A stretch of 27,809 bases of DNA from JAQVUB01 sp033809415 (GCA_033809415.1 JAPXLT010000024.1:1-27809), one strand, 5' to 3'. Numbered from the stretch's first letter, positions 1 to 8,624 are shown. Numbers and translations are program-made. The notes: a model not told the origin generated them from the sequence alone.

Positions 1-60
1 CCCCTGCACCCTGCACCCTGTCCCCTGCACCCTGCCCCCTGCACCCTGCACCCTGTACCC
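1..60 (-). repeat. G-rich heptad array after the stop of the PII-like gene
   Basis: Read on the minus strand, this stretch is an irregular array of 7-bp words (GGGTACA, GGGTGCA, GGGGGCA, GGGGACA) that starts at the base after the TAA stop of the gene ending at 61 and runs off the window edge. The runs of three to five G at regular spacing could form G-quadruplexes in the transcript. The same word family lies at 20587-20619 and 21269-21401, also right after stop codons. Confidence 0.85.
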
Positions 61-363
61 TTATATCTCCCCAGTCATTTTTTCGACGGGCAGCTGGAAA
101 GCCTTGATGCCTTCGTAGGCACCGATATCCTCGCGCATTTGCTGCACCGCATTCATGATTTTTTCAGCCATTTCGCTGCTGGTGACAACCATCAGCGCGG
201 TATTGGCGCCCGGCCAGACATTGCTGTCCATTTTCGGTCCGGTGCTGACCCCTTTTCCGATCAGCCTGGGCCACTGTGTATAACAAGTTACGCCCAGACC
301 ATCGATCAGCTCGAGGACTTCACTCTGGATGGAAATATTGAAGACGATCAGGATCATTTTCAT
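61..363 (-). CDS. Small PII-like protein of RND operon
   Basis: This 100-residue soluble protein begins MKMILIVFNISIQSEVLELI. It has alternating hydrophobic strands and helices that fit a beta-alpha-beta-beta-alpha-beta ferredoxin-like fold, as in PII/CutA proteins. It has no signal peptide and no membrane segment. It is the last gene of the efflux operon and starts 19 bp after the RND pump stop, with an AAGGAAG ribosome site. Small PII-related proteins beside metal or RND efflux genes are known from the literature as a separate PII subgroup, so a sensory or modulatory role for the pump is plausible. The residues needed for nucleotide binding in classic PII are not obvious. The fold assignment is an inference from length, pattern and context; a DUF3240-like protein is an alternative name for the same idea. 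Confidence 0.6.
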   Translation of the reverse strand: MKMILIVFNISIQSEVLELIDGLGVTCYTQWPRLIGKGVSTGPKMDSNVWPGANTALMVVTSSEMAEKIMNAVQQMREDIGAYEGIKAFQLPVEKMTGEI

Positions 364-382
364 GGTAGGAGCTTCCTTGATG

Positions 383-3300
383 TCAAGCCGTTTTTTTCTC
401 TTTAGTCAGCAGGCTGTAGAGAATGGGAATGAGGATCAGAGTCACTAGCGTGGAAATCGAGAGACCGCCAATGATGGCAACGCTGAGTGGAGACCAGAGC
501 TCGGAGCCGGTGGCGTTGGACATGGCCATTGGCAGCATGCCGAAGATCGTGGTCAGAGTGGTCATCAGCACCGGGCGCAAGCGCTGGCGACCGGCGATGG
601 CAATCGCCTGATTCACCGGTATCTTTCGCGCAACCAGGATATTAATGTAATCGATCAGGACAATGGCGTTGTTGACGACGGTGCCAACCAGCATGATCAA
701 CCCGATAAAGGACATGATGTTCAGCGTCTTGCCAGTGAAAGCCAGCGCGAAGATTGCGCCGGCAAAGGCAAAGGGAATCGAGAACATGACGATAAACGGA
801 GACATATAAGATTCAAACTGAGCGGCCATGATCATATAGACCAGCAAGATGCCCAATATCAGCATCAGCGTCAGGTCACTGAAGGATTTGCCCTGTTCCT
901 CGATCTGACCAGTGTAATCAATACCGACACCTGGCGGCAGGATGATGTTTTCCGCAACGGCGCGCTTCAGGTCGGCGGCGACTTCACCCAGGGAGCGCCC
1001 GTAGACGTCCAGTTGCAGATTGACAACCCGTTCCTGTCCGGTGCGGTTGATGGTGACCGGCCCGAGTTCCTCGCTGACGTTGGCAAAGGAATCCAGCCGG
1101 ATACGGTTGCCATTGACGGAAATTTCGCTGTTCAGGATATCGTTGACGGTGCGCCGTTCGAGTTCGCCAAGCTGCACAAAAATTTCATACTCATCCTCGC
1201 CTTCACGGAACTGGCTGGCCTCATTACCGTAGAAGAGGGTGCGGATCGAGGAGACAATATTGTCAACATTGACGCCCAGCACTGCGGCAGCTTCGCGGTC
1301 GATATTGATGACCAATTCCCGGTTGCCGCTGTCAAAGGTGATGGTCGGATCCTTGCATCCCGGAATATCCAAAGCCAGCTCGCGGATTTTCTGAGCAATG
1401 CCCAAAGTGACATCGAGATCATAGCCAAGTACCTCGACGACAATCGGCTTTTCATTGCTGCCACCCATGATAAGGCTCATCATACGGTTGGAGGTGCCCA
1501 GAAAGACACGATCCAGCTCCGGCCAGGTGCGTAATTCAGTCTGTACCGCTTCGCCGAGTTCGGCAATGCCGTAAGGGCGTTCCTCGACCGGCAAAAGTTT
1601 GATGTTGGCCTGACCGATATGCGAGCCGCGACTGCCCCAGCCCCCGGAAGAGCGCCCCGCACGCCAGTTGGTGAAACGAATGGCACTGTCACGCGGCTGC
1701 CCGGATTCATCCGGAGGTATCTGCTCGTTGTGAGCGGCGAGCAGCTCTTTTTCCACACGGTAGACGGTATCGACGATCCGACGCCCGGTCTGAGCGGTAA
1801 TTTCCGCACGGGTGGATACGGGCAACTGGAAACGGATGCTCATATCCCCGGTGTCCTGATCCGGTGTGAATTCAGTGCCGACAAAGGGGATGGTCAGCAC
1901 GGCGAGGCTGATTACTAGAGTGGCAAGAATGATGACACTGCTGCGGTGGGAAAGGCAGAAGCTAAGCAGATTGCCATAGCCACGCTCGAAGGCTAAAAAC
2001 CAGACTTCCGTACGCTGATAAAAACGGGTCATCCATGTTTTTTTCTTTTCAGCCGCCTCGATTTCAGCCTTGGTTCTCGGGATGGTTTTCAGCAGTTTGC
2101 TGCTGAGCATGGGAGTGAGAATCATTGCACAGACCAGGCTGGCCAGCAGTGTCGCGGTCACTAAGCCACCGAGCTGCCGGAACATGATTCCCGTAGCACC
2201 TTCCACAAAGACCAGCGGCAGGAAAACGCAGATGGTAGTTGCGGTCGAGGCAACGAGGGAGAGTCCGACTTCGGAGGCGGCAAACATGGATGCTTCGCGC
2301 ACCTTGACGCCTCTGTTCACATGGCTGGTGATATTTTCCAGCACTACGATTGCATTGTCGACAACCATGCCGATGGCAATCGCAAGAGCGGACAGGCTGA
2401 TCATATTGATGGTCCAGTCCATGAAATACATGAAACAGAAAGCAATAATCAGCGAGAAGGGAATGGTCAGCACAATGATCATCGATGTGCGGAAATTGCG
2501 CAGGAAGAAGAAAGAGACGAGAACGACAAAGAGACCGCCCCAGTAAACTGTGCCTTTGACGTTATTAATTGCTTGGGTGATGAAAGTGCTGGTGTCATTG
2601 ACAATGTAGAACTCGATGTCACGTGGCACGACTGCTTCCAGACGAGCCAGCTCCTTGCGCACCGCTTCGCAGACCGAGACGGTGTTGGCGCCACTGCGCT
2701 TCTGCACAATCATCATCATGCCGTCACGCCCCATCGTTTCAACGTATTGCGTGATCTCACGGAACGAATCGCTGATCTGTGCAATGTCTTTCAGGCGGAC
2801 GATAGCGCCGTCTTTCTGCAGCAGGGGAATTTCCTTGATCTGCTCCGGACTGACGTAGTCGCCGAGAATACGGATGGTATACTCGATGATGCCGATTTTC
2901 AGGTTTCCGGCGGGCAGGGTGCGGTTTTCATTGGCGATGGCGTTCTCGATGTCACGGAGTGTGAGGCCGTAGCCGGCCAGGCGCTCGCGTGACAGGGTGA
3001 CGTTGATCTGGCGCTGCAAACCGCCAAAGGCGTCAACGGCACCAATGCCTTCCAGTCGCTGCAAGGGCTGGAAAACCTCGTCATCAATGATTTCATAGAG
3101 CTTCTCGATGCTTTCCCGGGCTGTAACCCCGATAACCATCACCGGCATCGCTGACGAGTCAAACTTATAAATGGCCGGATCATCGACATCCTCAGGAAGA
3201 TTGCGTTTGACGGCATCAATCTTCGAGCGCACGTCATTGCTGGCTTCGTCGATGTTCGTGCCCCAAGCAAATTCGCAGGTGATCGAGGAACGTCCCTCGG

Positions 3301-3553
3301 ATGTCGTCGAGCGGATTTCCTCGAGGTTGGCAACCGATCCAAGGCGTTTTTCCAAAACCCGGGTGACTTTCTGCTCGACGTCTTCGCAGGAAGCACCTTG
3401 CCAAATCGTCGAGACGGTCACTCGGGTCGGTTCGATTTCAGGTGTGAGATCGACACCGAGTTTTGTCAGGCAGACGATGCCAAGAGTCAGCACGCCAATA
3501 AAAAGCATGGCCGTGGCTACAGGTCGATTGACGCCAAATTCTGGTAGTTTCAT
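383..3553 (-). CDS. RND multidrug efflux pump, AcrB/HAE1-like
   Basis: This 1056-residue inner-membrane proton-driven transporter is full length for the AcrB/MexB family. The N-terminus (FGVNRPVATAMLFIGVLTLG) is the first membrane helix. The fourth-helix motif GMVVDNAIVVLEN lies at residues 395-407, with Asp399 followed by Asn400, where AcrB has two Asp residues. The C-terminal half repeats the pattern with GTVVNNAIVLIDY. Two large periplasmic loops lie between helices 1-2 and 7-8. The motif does not match heavy-metal (CzcA/CusA) pumps, so drugs, bile salts or other amphiphiles are more likely substrates. It is the third gene of a TolC-adaptor-pump-PII-like operon. The ATG at 3553 is set by the conserved start of helix 1, but no clear Shine-Dalgarno precedes it. 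The 226 bp upstream hold a long inverted repeat. Confidence 0.95.
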   Translation of the reverse strand: MKLPEFGVNRPVATAMLFIGVLTLGIVCLTKLGVDLTPEIEPTRVTVSTIWQGASCEDVEQKVTRVLEKRLGSVANLEEIRSTTSEGRSSITCEFAWGTNIDEASNDVRSKIDAVKRNLPEDVDDPAIYKFDSSAMPVMVIGVTARESIEKLYEIIDDEVFQPLQRLEGIGAVDAFGGLQRQINVTLSRERLAGYGLTLRDIENAIANENRTLPAGNLKIGIIEYTIRILGDYVSPEQIKEIPLLQKDGAIVRLKDIAQISDSFREITQYVETMGRDGMMMIVQKRSGANTVSVCEAVRKELARLEAVVPRDIEFYIVNDTSTFITQAINNVKGTVYWGGLFVVLVSFFFLRNFRTSMIIVLTIPFSLIIAFCFMYFMDWTINMISLSALAIAIGMVVDNAIVVLENITSHVNRGVKVREASMFAASEVGLSLVASTATTICVFLPLVFVEGATGIMFRQLGGLVTATLLASLVCAMILTPMLSSKLLKTIPRTKAEIEAAEKKKTWMTRFYQRTEVWFLAFERGYGNLLSFCLSHRSSVIILATLVISLAVLTIPFVGTEFTPDQDTGDMSIRFQLPVSTRAEITAQTGRRIVDTVYRVEKELLAAHNEQIPPDESGQPRDSAIRFTNWRAGRSSGGWGSRGSHIGQANIKLLPVEERPYGIAELGEAVQTELRTWPELDRVFLGTSNRMMSLIMGGSNEKPIVVEVLGYDLDVTLGIAQKIRELALDIPGCKDPTITFDSGNRELVINIDREAAAVLGVNVDNIVSSIRTLFYGNEASQFREGEDEYEIFVQLGELERRTVNDILNSEISVNGNRIRLDSFANVSEELGPVTINRTGQERVVNLQLDVYGRSLGEVAADLKRAVAENIILPPGVGIDYTGQIEEQGKSFSDLTLMLILGILLVYMIMAAQFESYMSPFIVMFSIPFAFAGAIFALAFTGKTLNIMSFIGLIMLVGTVVNNAIVLIDYINILVARKIPVNQAIAIAGRQRLRPVLMTTLTTIFGMLPMAMSNATGSELWSPLSVAIIGGLSISTLVTLILIPILYSLLTKEKKTA

Positions 3554-3606
3554 AAGGTGTACTTTAAGATTCGAAAAAACGAAAAAGAACTAAGTGAGAG
3601 AGATTC

Positions 3607-3730
3607 TTTTTAAACAACGAAAAGCACGAAAGGACACGAAAAAATTTCATGGAAGTGACTTTGGCTGCGAGAATGCGTTGTGCTTTCCATGAAATTTTTT
3701 CGTGTCCATTAGTGTCTTTCGTTGTAAAAC
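3607..3730. repeat. 40-bp-arm inverted repeat inside the efflux operon
   Basis: Bases 3614-3653 and 3686-3725 are inverted copies matching at 36 of 40 positions, separated by a 32-bp loop. The arms contain GGACACGAAAAAATTTCAT and its complement. The outer edge (TTTTTAAACAACGAA) belongs to the dispersed TTTTTAAC-ACGAA repeat family. In the operon transcript it would form a very stable hairpin between the adaptor and pump genes, so it could act as an RNA processing or stability element or lower expression of the downstream genes. Confidence 0.85.
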
Positions 3731-3779
3731 AAGCCCCTGTCACCCAGTTTATGACGCATTACTAAAGACACAGTAGAGC

Positions 3780-5210
3780 TTATTCTGCATTTTGCAGGCT
3801 GAGGTTGTTGCCCTCGATCTTTCGGATGCTTGCACCATCGGTCAGACGGTGCTGGCCGACAACGACGACTTCATCGCCTTCCTGCAAACCGGAAAGGACT
3901 TCCACCTTGTTGGCGAAATGAATGCCCAATTTTGCATCAACGGCCCGGACCTTGTCGCCTTCAACGACGTAGACAATGCGCTTGTCCAGATTGCGTATCG
4001 GCAGGGAGGTATCGATGGCGACGACATTGTCACGGGACTCGATCAGCACTTCCACCGTAGCATACATGCCAGGTTTGAGGCGATAGTTGCCTCGCTCATC
4101 CGGCGCATTATCGAGCAGGATTTCGACCTGGGCGGTGCGGGTGGCCAGATCAATGGCCGGATAGACCTTGTTGATGCCGCACGCGAGCATCTCCCCAGGC
4201 AGCGAAACGGTGCGCAGCCGGGCGCGGGTCGTGCCGGGATTGACCCGTGGCAGATGATTGACCGGAACAGAAAGAAGAACCTTGACTGCATCCATGGCCA
4301 TGATCGTGACAATCGCAGTCGTCGGAGAAACCATCGCGCCTGGATCAACCAGTTTTTTGCTGACGACGCCGTCCATGGGCGAATAAAGAATCGTCTCCGA
4401 GAAATTGACTTCTGCCTGCCGCAGTGCGGCTTCGGCCTGTTGCAGTGCGGCCTCGGCCTGCTGCACGCTAGCTTTGCAGCGCTCGATGCCAGCTTCCGCT
4501 TGCAGGATCGCTGCTTCCGCAGAACGCACCTGGGCTTCCGCTGCTTTTTCGGCGGCTTCGGCTCGATCGACTTCGGCGCGGGCTTGATTGGCGGCTGTTT
4601 CCGCCTGGTCATAATTCTGCTGAGTCGTGGCTTGTTTTTCGAGCAGGTTCTTCTGACGGGTCAGTTCGCGTTCCTTGTCGGTGCGTGCCGCAAGTGCGGA
4701 AGTCAGAGCAGCGCTGCTGCTTTGCCGTGCCGCACGTTGCTGTTCGACATTGGCCTTGGCGTTGCTCAGGCCGGCCTCGCTGTTGAGCAGATCGGCCTTG
4801 GAAACTGCCAAGGCGGCTGTTGCTGCCGCCATTGCCGCACGCGCATTTTCGAGCTGTGCCTTCCATTCACGGTCATCGATCGTGGCAATGCGCTGTCCTT
4901 TTTTGACCCGTGTGCCCTCGGATACCGGGATGTCGCCCTCAATGGCCAACGTAGCCAGGCGCCCGGAAATTTTCGGCTGGATGTCAACCGTCTGCATGGC
5001 TTGGATATCGCCATTGAAGGTGAGGATTTCATCAATGCGGTCTCGACTAACATGCCCAGTCTGCACTGGTATGGCCGTGTCGCGAGGCCCTGCCTTCTTC
5101 TTTTGCGCCTCCCGGTGCTTCTCCTGTACGGAAAGCATGCCGAAGATGCTGCCGCCAAGCAAGACGACAACCACCACAATAGTCAGCACAGGAACTATGA
5201 TTTTCTTCAT
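3780..5210 (-). CDS. RND periplasmic adaptor (membrane fusion protein)
   Basis: This 476-residue protein links the pump to the outer-membrane channel. Residues 5-26 form an uncleaved N-terminal membrane anchor; there is no lipobox cysteine. Two halves of a lipoyl/barrel-sandwich domain lie at about 75-111 and 272-306 and surround a long alanine- and glutamine-rich helical hairpin at 114-271 with repeated AEAAL/QAEAAL heptads. Beta-barrel and membrane-proximal domains follow (NPGTTRARLRTVSLPGE, then GLQEGDEVVVVGQHRLTDGA). The hairpin is longer than in AcrA, making the protein about 80-100 residues above the usual length; this suits long-hairpin adaptors that reach TolC without help. It lies 53 bp after the TolC gene and has an AAGGAA ribosome site. 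Confidence 0.93.
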   Translation of the reverse strand: MKKIIVPVLTIVVVVVLLGGSIFGMLSVQEKHREAQKKKAGPRDTAIPVQTGHVSRDRIDEILTFNGDIQAMQTVDIQPKISGRLATLAIEGDIPVSEGTRVKKGQRIATIDDREWKAQLENARAAMAAATAALAVSKADLLNSEAGLSNAKANVEQQRAARQSSSAALTSALAARTDKERELTRQKNLLEKQATTQQNYDQAETAANQARAEVDRAEAAEKAAEAQVRSAEAAILQAEAGIERCKASVQQAEAALQQAEAALRQAEVNFSETILYSPMDGVVSKKLVDPGAMVSPTTAIVTIMAMDAVKVLLSVPVNHLPRVNPGTTRARLRTVSLPGEMLACGINKVYPAIDLATRTAQVEILLDNAPDERGNYRLKPGMYATVEVLIESRDNVVAIDTSLPIRNLDKRIVYVVEGDKVRAVDAKLGIHFANKVEVLSGLQEGDEVVVVGQHRLTDGASIRKIEGNNLSLQNAE

Positions 5211-5223
5211 AAAAACAAATTTC

Positions 5224-5263
5224 CTTATTTTCGTGCCTTTTCGCGTTTTTTCGTTGTTAAAAA
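5224..5263 (-). repeat. TTTTTAAC-ACGAA dispersed repeat copy
   Basis: On the minus strand this spacer reads TTTTTAACAACGAAAAAACG followed by GAAAAGGCACGAAAA. It starts at the base after the TAA stop of the TolC-like gene and occupies nearly all of the TolC-adaptor gap. The same head is seen at 3607, 6771, 12868 and 27617 on the plus strand and at 16152 on the minus strand. Confidence 0.7.
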
Positions 5264-6628
5264 TTATGGTTCCTTTGGTGCCTTGCCTAATTCGAGCAGA
5301 TAATCCGGTTTAAGGATGAGTCCGCTGCTGGCGGCGAGCTGTTCGAGATTATTGAGCGCTTGCACGTATGAGCGCGAGCGCGCGGCGGCGCTGATGGTGA
5401 CATCGCTCTGCACTTCATTCAGGCGGGTGATCGTGGTAGTTCCGCCAAGATATTCCTGATGCACCAGGTCGCGGATGCGCTTGGCCGTAGCATGGATGCT
5501 TTCCTGCAGGGCATGCTGCTTCCGGCTCGATTCCCAGGCCAGGATGTTCTGACGGATTTCAGCATCGATTTCCAGCAGCAGTCCGTCTTTGGCCTCGATG
5601 GCCGCTTGCAATTCCGCCTGCGCCCAGGCGATAGCCGCCATGGTCTTGTTGCCCTCGAAGAGATTCCAGCGCAAGGCGATTCCATAGCTGACATTGCGGT
5701 CTTTGTCCTTATGGAAACGCAGGGAATCCGCACGCTCGAAATCATAGTCGGCAAACAAGCTTATACGCGGATACCATGCACTCTTGCTGGCACCAACCGC
5801 TGCCTGAGCCTTGGCAATCTGATTGTTGGCAATGTGCAGGTCCGGACGGTTAGTCACGGCATAATCCAGCAATTTTTGCAAACTGATCTGATAGCGCAGT
5901 AATTCTGCAGAAGGCGGGATGAGTTCAACCTTGTTCCAGATATCGTCTTCACTGACCTCGAGCAAGGCAGCCAGTGCGACGATGGCTGCGCGCCAGGCAC
6001 GTTCCGCAGTGATATAATCGACTTCCGCGTTGCCAACCTGTAATTCGAAGTTGAGCACTTCGCTGGGCGGCGCTATGCCCCCGCCGTGGCGTTTGCGGGC
6101 ATCCTCGAGCAGGATCCGGTTGAAATCGGCATCCTGCCGGGCAATCTCCATATTATCCTGGGCGAGCAAAGCGACATAGAAGGCGCTCGATACCGTATGC
6201 AGCAGCAGGCGTTGCACATCGTAGTGGTTCTGGACACTCGAGTCCAGGCCGTATTTGGCGCTGATGTTATTGAAACGGCGCTGAAAGCCGTCAAAGATCA
6301 CCCATTCGCTGCTCAGCCCGGTGCTATAGCGAGTGTTGTTGTCGTAATCGCTTGCCGGCCTGGTAGCGCGGTCGCGGTTGCGGTTTGCCTTCGCATTGAA
6401 ATCAAGGGTTGGCCAATAGGCTGCCTGAGCGATCCGCATTTGCGCGGCAGCGCTGTCGATACGCGCTTTTGCTTGAGCCAATGTAGGATTGCGCTCGAGT
6501 GCGAGCTGCTTGGCCTCCGCCAAAGTCCAGCGGTATTTGATGGCGGTGTTTCCCGTGTCAGACGTCTGAGCACAAAGCGATACGTTTATGGCCAGGATCA
6601 AGGCCAAGGAAAAAAGGAAGTGTTTCAT
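5264..6628 (-). CDS. TolC-like outer membrane efflux channel
   Basis: This 454-residue protein starts with a signal peptide (MKHFLFSLALILAINVSLCA, residues 1-20), so I take the ATG at 6628 instead of one 45 bp upstream, which would put charged residues before the signal. Two repeats of the outer membrane efflux protein fold are visible. The first opens with WTLAEAKQLALERNPTLAQA and the second with LDYAVTNRPDLHIANNQIAKAQAAVGASKSAWYP-type helices, followed by a beta-strand segment around ISLFADYDFERAD. It is the first gene of the efflux operon and would provide the trimeric exit duct. No clear ribosome site precedes either candidate start. Confidence 0.93.
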   Translation of the reverse strand: MKHFLFSLALILAINVSLCAQTSDTGNTAIKYRWTLAEAKQLALERNPTLAQAKARIDSAAAQMRIAQAAYWPTLDFNAKANRNRDRATRPASDYDNNTRYSTGLSSEWVIFDGFQRRFNNISAKYGLDSSVQNHYDVQRLLLHTVSSAFYVALLAQDNMEIARQDADFNRILLEDARKRHGGGIAPPSEVLNFELQVGNAEVDYITAERAWRAAIVALAALLEVSEDDIWNKVELIPPSAELLRYQISLQKLLDYAVTNRPDLHIANNQIAKAQAAVGASKSAWYPRISLFADYDFERADSLRFHKDKDRNVSYGIALRWNLFEGNKTMAAIAWAQAELQAAIEAKDGLLLEIDAEIRQNILAWESSRKQHALQESIHATAKRIRDLVHQEYLGGTTTITRLNEVQSDVTISAAARSRSYVQALNNLEQLAASSGLILKPDYLLELGKAPKEP

Positions 6629-6770
6629 AAATTCTATAAGTGTGGTTGGGAAGGTTTGTTCCGCTTCCGTCATTTGATCACAAACAAAGGTTCCAGAGTG
6701 AATATCCCTATAAACGGATGAATGCGAACAAATATTTTAAAATTCCGTTTGAAAAATACATTTCTTTTTC

Positions 6771-6820
6771 TTTTTTAACCACGAACCACACAAAAAGACT
6801 TGGCGCGGACTGACGCCTAC
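6771..6820 (+). repeat. Dispersed repeat head without tandem tail
   Basis: This copy begins TTTTTTAACCACGAACCACA and continues AAAGACTTGGCGCGGACTGA, then CGCCTACAACC. The same order of words is found at 27617-27671 on the plus strand and in reverse at 16098-16152. Those two copies continue into an 11-bp tandem array, which this one lacks. Confidence 0.8.
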
Positions 6821-6846
6821 AACCTATTCAAACGGCAAAATGAGTG

Positions 6847-7066
6847 TTTTTAATGGACAGGGACACGAAGGGACATCATGGACATCATGGACGCGATGGA
6901 CTTGACGTTTGATGGACGAATGGACAGGCACAAAAAGTGTCACTTGCTGTACGTGTCCATTCCTGTCCCTGTCCATCGTTCCATCGTCCATTGTCCATTC
7001 AGCAGTCCATTCTTGTTTATTGCGTCCATCGTGTCCATTCCTGTCCCTGTCCATCGTCCATAAAAA
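6847..7066. repeat. MITE-like palindromic TGGACA element, copy A
   Basis: The element opens with TTTTTAATGGACAGGGACA and closes with an inverted match ending GTCCATAAAAA. The left half is built of 9-bp words (TGGACA plus three variable bases) and the right half of their complements, so it can fold into one long hairpin. Internal blocks 6907-6925 and 6939-6956 are found in reverse orientation in copy B (11933-11951 and 11903-11920), with 36 of 37 bases matching. No transposase is present. Confidence 0.8.
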
Positions 7067-7146
7067 TTTTTATAGGTTTGCTGCTTTGACGGATGAGCCT
7101 GCCCTGCCAAAATTCTTGTGTGTCAAGGCTGGCTTTACGCAATTGC

Positions 7147-7195
7147 GTCGGAGGCGATATGGAGCGCCGGCGGCTCGCCGGCATGAAGCCGGCTT
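7147..7195. repeat. 49-bp GCCGGC-phased repeat, copy 1
   Basis: These 49 bases are identical to 27761-27809. Three GCCGGC palindromes start at 7166, 7177 and 7188, exactly 11 bp apart, and can pair with each other in several ways. The element lies about 22 bp beyond the stop of the short-chain dehydrogenase operon, so it could serve as an mRNA 3'-end hairpin there. Confidence 0.9.
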
Positions 7196-7216
7196 CCCTC
7201 TCCCATCACCGAAAAA

Positions 7217-7963
7217 TCAGGCCGAAAAATATAATCCGCTATTGATATTGACGGTTTCGCCAGTCATGGCACCGCAACACAAGGTGTTCACTACGCATTT
7301 GGCGACCTCACCGGCACTTGCGGCTCGGTGAAGAGGAAAGCATTCGAGTTTCTGACGAATCTGTTCATCCGTGAGACGTTTGTGAATGTTTTCCGTGACG
7401 ACCATTCCGGGTGCGACCGTGTTGACCGTGATGTTGTATTTGCCCAGTTCGAGGGCGAAGCAGCGCGTGAGTGCATGGAGTCCGAGCTTGGATACGGCAT
7501 ACGGAATCATCTTCGGCGGCACTGCAACGTGCGCCTGAACCGATGACATGTTCACAATACGTCCCCAGCACCGTGCTTTCATGCCTTCCGAAACTCCGAG
7601 GATCGTAAGGTAGGCGCCTGTCAGATTCACATGGAGAAGCTGTTCGAACCACTCCCCATCGGAGAGGCCGTCTGGACGCTGATAAGGGTCTAGTCGCGCA
7701 TTGTTCACCAGAATGTCCACGGGAGGAACTCCGAGGAGTTTTTCCCGGAGTCCCTTCTCATTGGAGATGTCGCACAGAAATTCCTCGGCAGTTCCGCCGT
7801 CTGCCCGGATTTCTTCGCAGACATTTCGGATTTTGTCCAAATTGTGTGCGCCGTTCACCAGCACAAGGCATCCCTGCCGTGCCAGTTCGAGTGCGATTTC
7901 CCTGCCGATTCCCTGTGAGGAGCCGGTCACCAGCGCAATTTTTCCCTGAATACTGTCGGACAT
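7217..7963 (-). CDS. Short-chain dehydrogenase/reductase
   Basis: This 248-residue NAD(P)-dependent oxidoreductase is of FabG-like length. Visible are the cofactor loop TGSSQGIG at 13-20, NNAR at 87-90 (NNAG in most relatives), Asn113, Ser140/141, the catalytic Tyr155-x3-Lys159 (YAVSK) and the PG turn at 185-186. It is the last gene of the sugar-acid operon, 3 bp after the aldolase stop, and its AAAGGAG ribosome site lies within the aldolase's last codons. In this context it probably oxidises a sugar or a keto-deoxy sugar acid, not a fatty-acid intermediate. The substrate cannot be read from the sequence. Confidence 0.92.
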   Translation of the reverse strand: MSDSIQGKIALVTGSSQGIGREIALELARQGCLVLVNGAHNLDKIRNVCEEIRADGGTAEEFLCDISNEKGLREKLLGVPPVDILVNNARLDPYQRPDGLSDGEWFEQLLHVNLTGAYLTILGVSEGMKARCWGRIVNMSSVQAHVAVPPKMIPYAVSKLGLHALTRCFALELGKYNITVNTVAPGMVVTENIHKRLTDEQIRQKLECFPLHRAASAGEVAKCVVNTLCCGAMTGETVNINSGLYFSA

Positions 7964-7966
7964 GAT

Positions 7967-8623
7967 TTACTCTCCTTTGCTTTCCGCTAACACCTTCAGA
8001 TGGGCGGACGCCAGCAATTCTATTTCTTTGTAACGATGGTCGCGGACCAGCTCCGGGCGGAAAATCGATGCTCCCGCTCCAAGTGCGCATGCGCCGGTTG
8101 AAAGCATGTCCGCGACGGTTTCCGGCGTGACTCCGCCGGTCACCATGAAGGGAATGTGCGAAAGCGGACTCATGACTACCTTTACATAGGGATGTCCCCC
8201 CGGAAGAACCGGAAAGATTTTGACGATTCCGGCGCCGCATTCCCATGCGTGCGCGATTTCGCATGGCGTATAAGCACCCGGGATCGGGAGCATTCCGAGT
8301 TCACGGGCGAGTGCGACAACTTTTTCGTCCGTGTTCGGAGAGAGAAGGTATTCCGCGCCCGCCTGGCAAGCTGCTCGAACCGCTTCCGTATTCAGAACCG
8401 TACCTGCACCAAGCCGCAGGACGCCCTCGAAGCGGGAACGCAGACTGTTCAGCATGCGCGGCGTTTTTTCCAGTGTCTCCGGATCGGATGGATCAAACGT
8501 GACCTCCAGAAGTTTCACGCCAGCACGGACCGCCGCTTCCGCACAATGGAGAATCCTGTCTTCCGGGATTTGTCGGGCGATCACGATGAATTTTTCCTGA
8601 CGGATGAATTCGAGAAGGTTCAT
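7967..8623 (-). CDS. KDPG/KHG-type 2-keto-3-deoxy aldolase
   Basis: This 218-residue class I aldolase belongs to the Eda family and cleaves 2-keto-3-deoxy sugar acids to pyruvate and an aldehyde. The Schiff-base lysine is Lys135 in GIVKIFPV. Glu40 in LLEVTF matches the catalytic glutamate, and GAGTV (72-76) and PGAYTP (115-120) match family motifs. The arginine that follows the VT-L motif in E. coli KDPG aldolase, which helps bind phosphate, is absent (VTFDPSDPE). The substrate may therefore be an unphosphorylated or different keto-deoxy acid. It starts 1 bp after the dehydratase stop, with AAAGGA inside the upstream gene, so translation is probably coupled. Confidence 0.93.
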   Translation of the reverse strand: MNLLEFIRQEKFIVIARQIPEDRILHCAEAAVRAGVKLLEVTFDPSDPETLEKTPRMLNSLRSRFEGVLRLGAGTVLNTEAVRAACQAGAEYLLSPNTDEKVVALARELGMLPIPGAYTPCEIAHAWECGAGIVKIFPVLPGGHPYVKVVMSPLSHIPFMVTGGVTPETVADMLSTGACALGAGASIFRPELVRDHRYKEIELLASAHLKVLAESKGE

Positions 8624-8624
8624 T

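Larger units (their letters stand above)
6629..7216. other. 588-bp repeat-filled intergenic region
   Basis: No gene is supported here. The stretch contains a TTTTTAACCACGAA-type repeat (6771-6820), a 220-bp palindromic TGGACA/TGTCCA element (6847-7066) and a GCCGGC-rich element (7147-7195). The promoter of the efflux operon should lie near 6640-6770, in AT-rich DNA, but I could not fix -35 and -10 boxes. Confidence 0.7.

Noticed and set aside
383..3553. Heavy-metal (CzcA/CusA) RND pump
   Set aside because: The fourth-helix motif is GMVVDNAIVVLEN, as in hydrophobe/amphiphile pumps, and lacks the metal-pump pattern.
3792..5303. A 503-codon open frame opposite the adaptor gene
   Set aside because: It is antisense to a clear adaptor protein. 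The translation is rich in Cys, Arg and Gly without family motifs, as expected from the shadow of an Ala/Gln-rich coiled coil.
6824..7063. Short open frames on both strands in the TGGACA element
   Set aside because: They consist of repeated words with no stops, and no ribosome site or known motif supports them.
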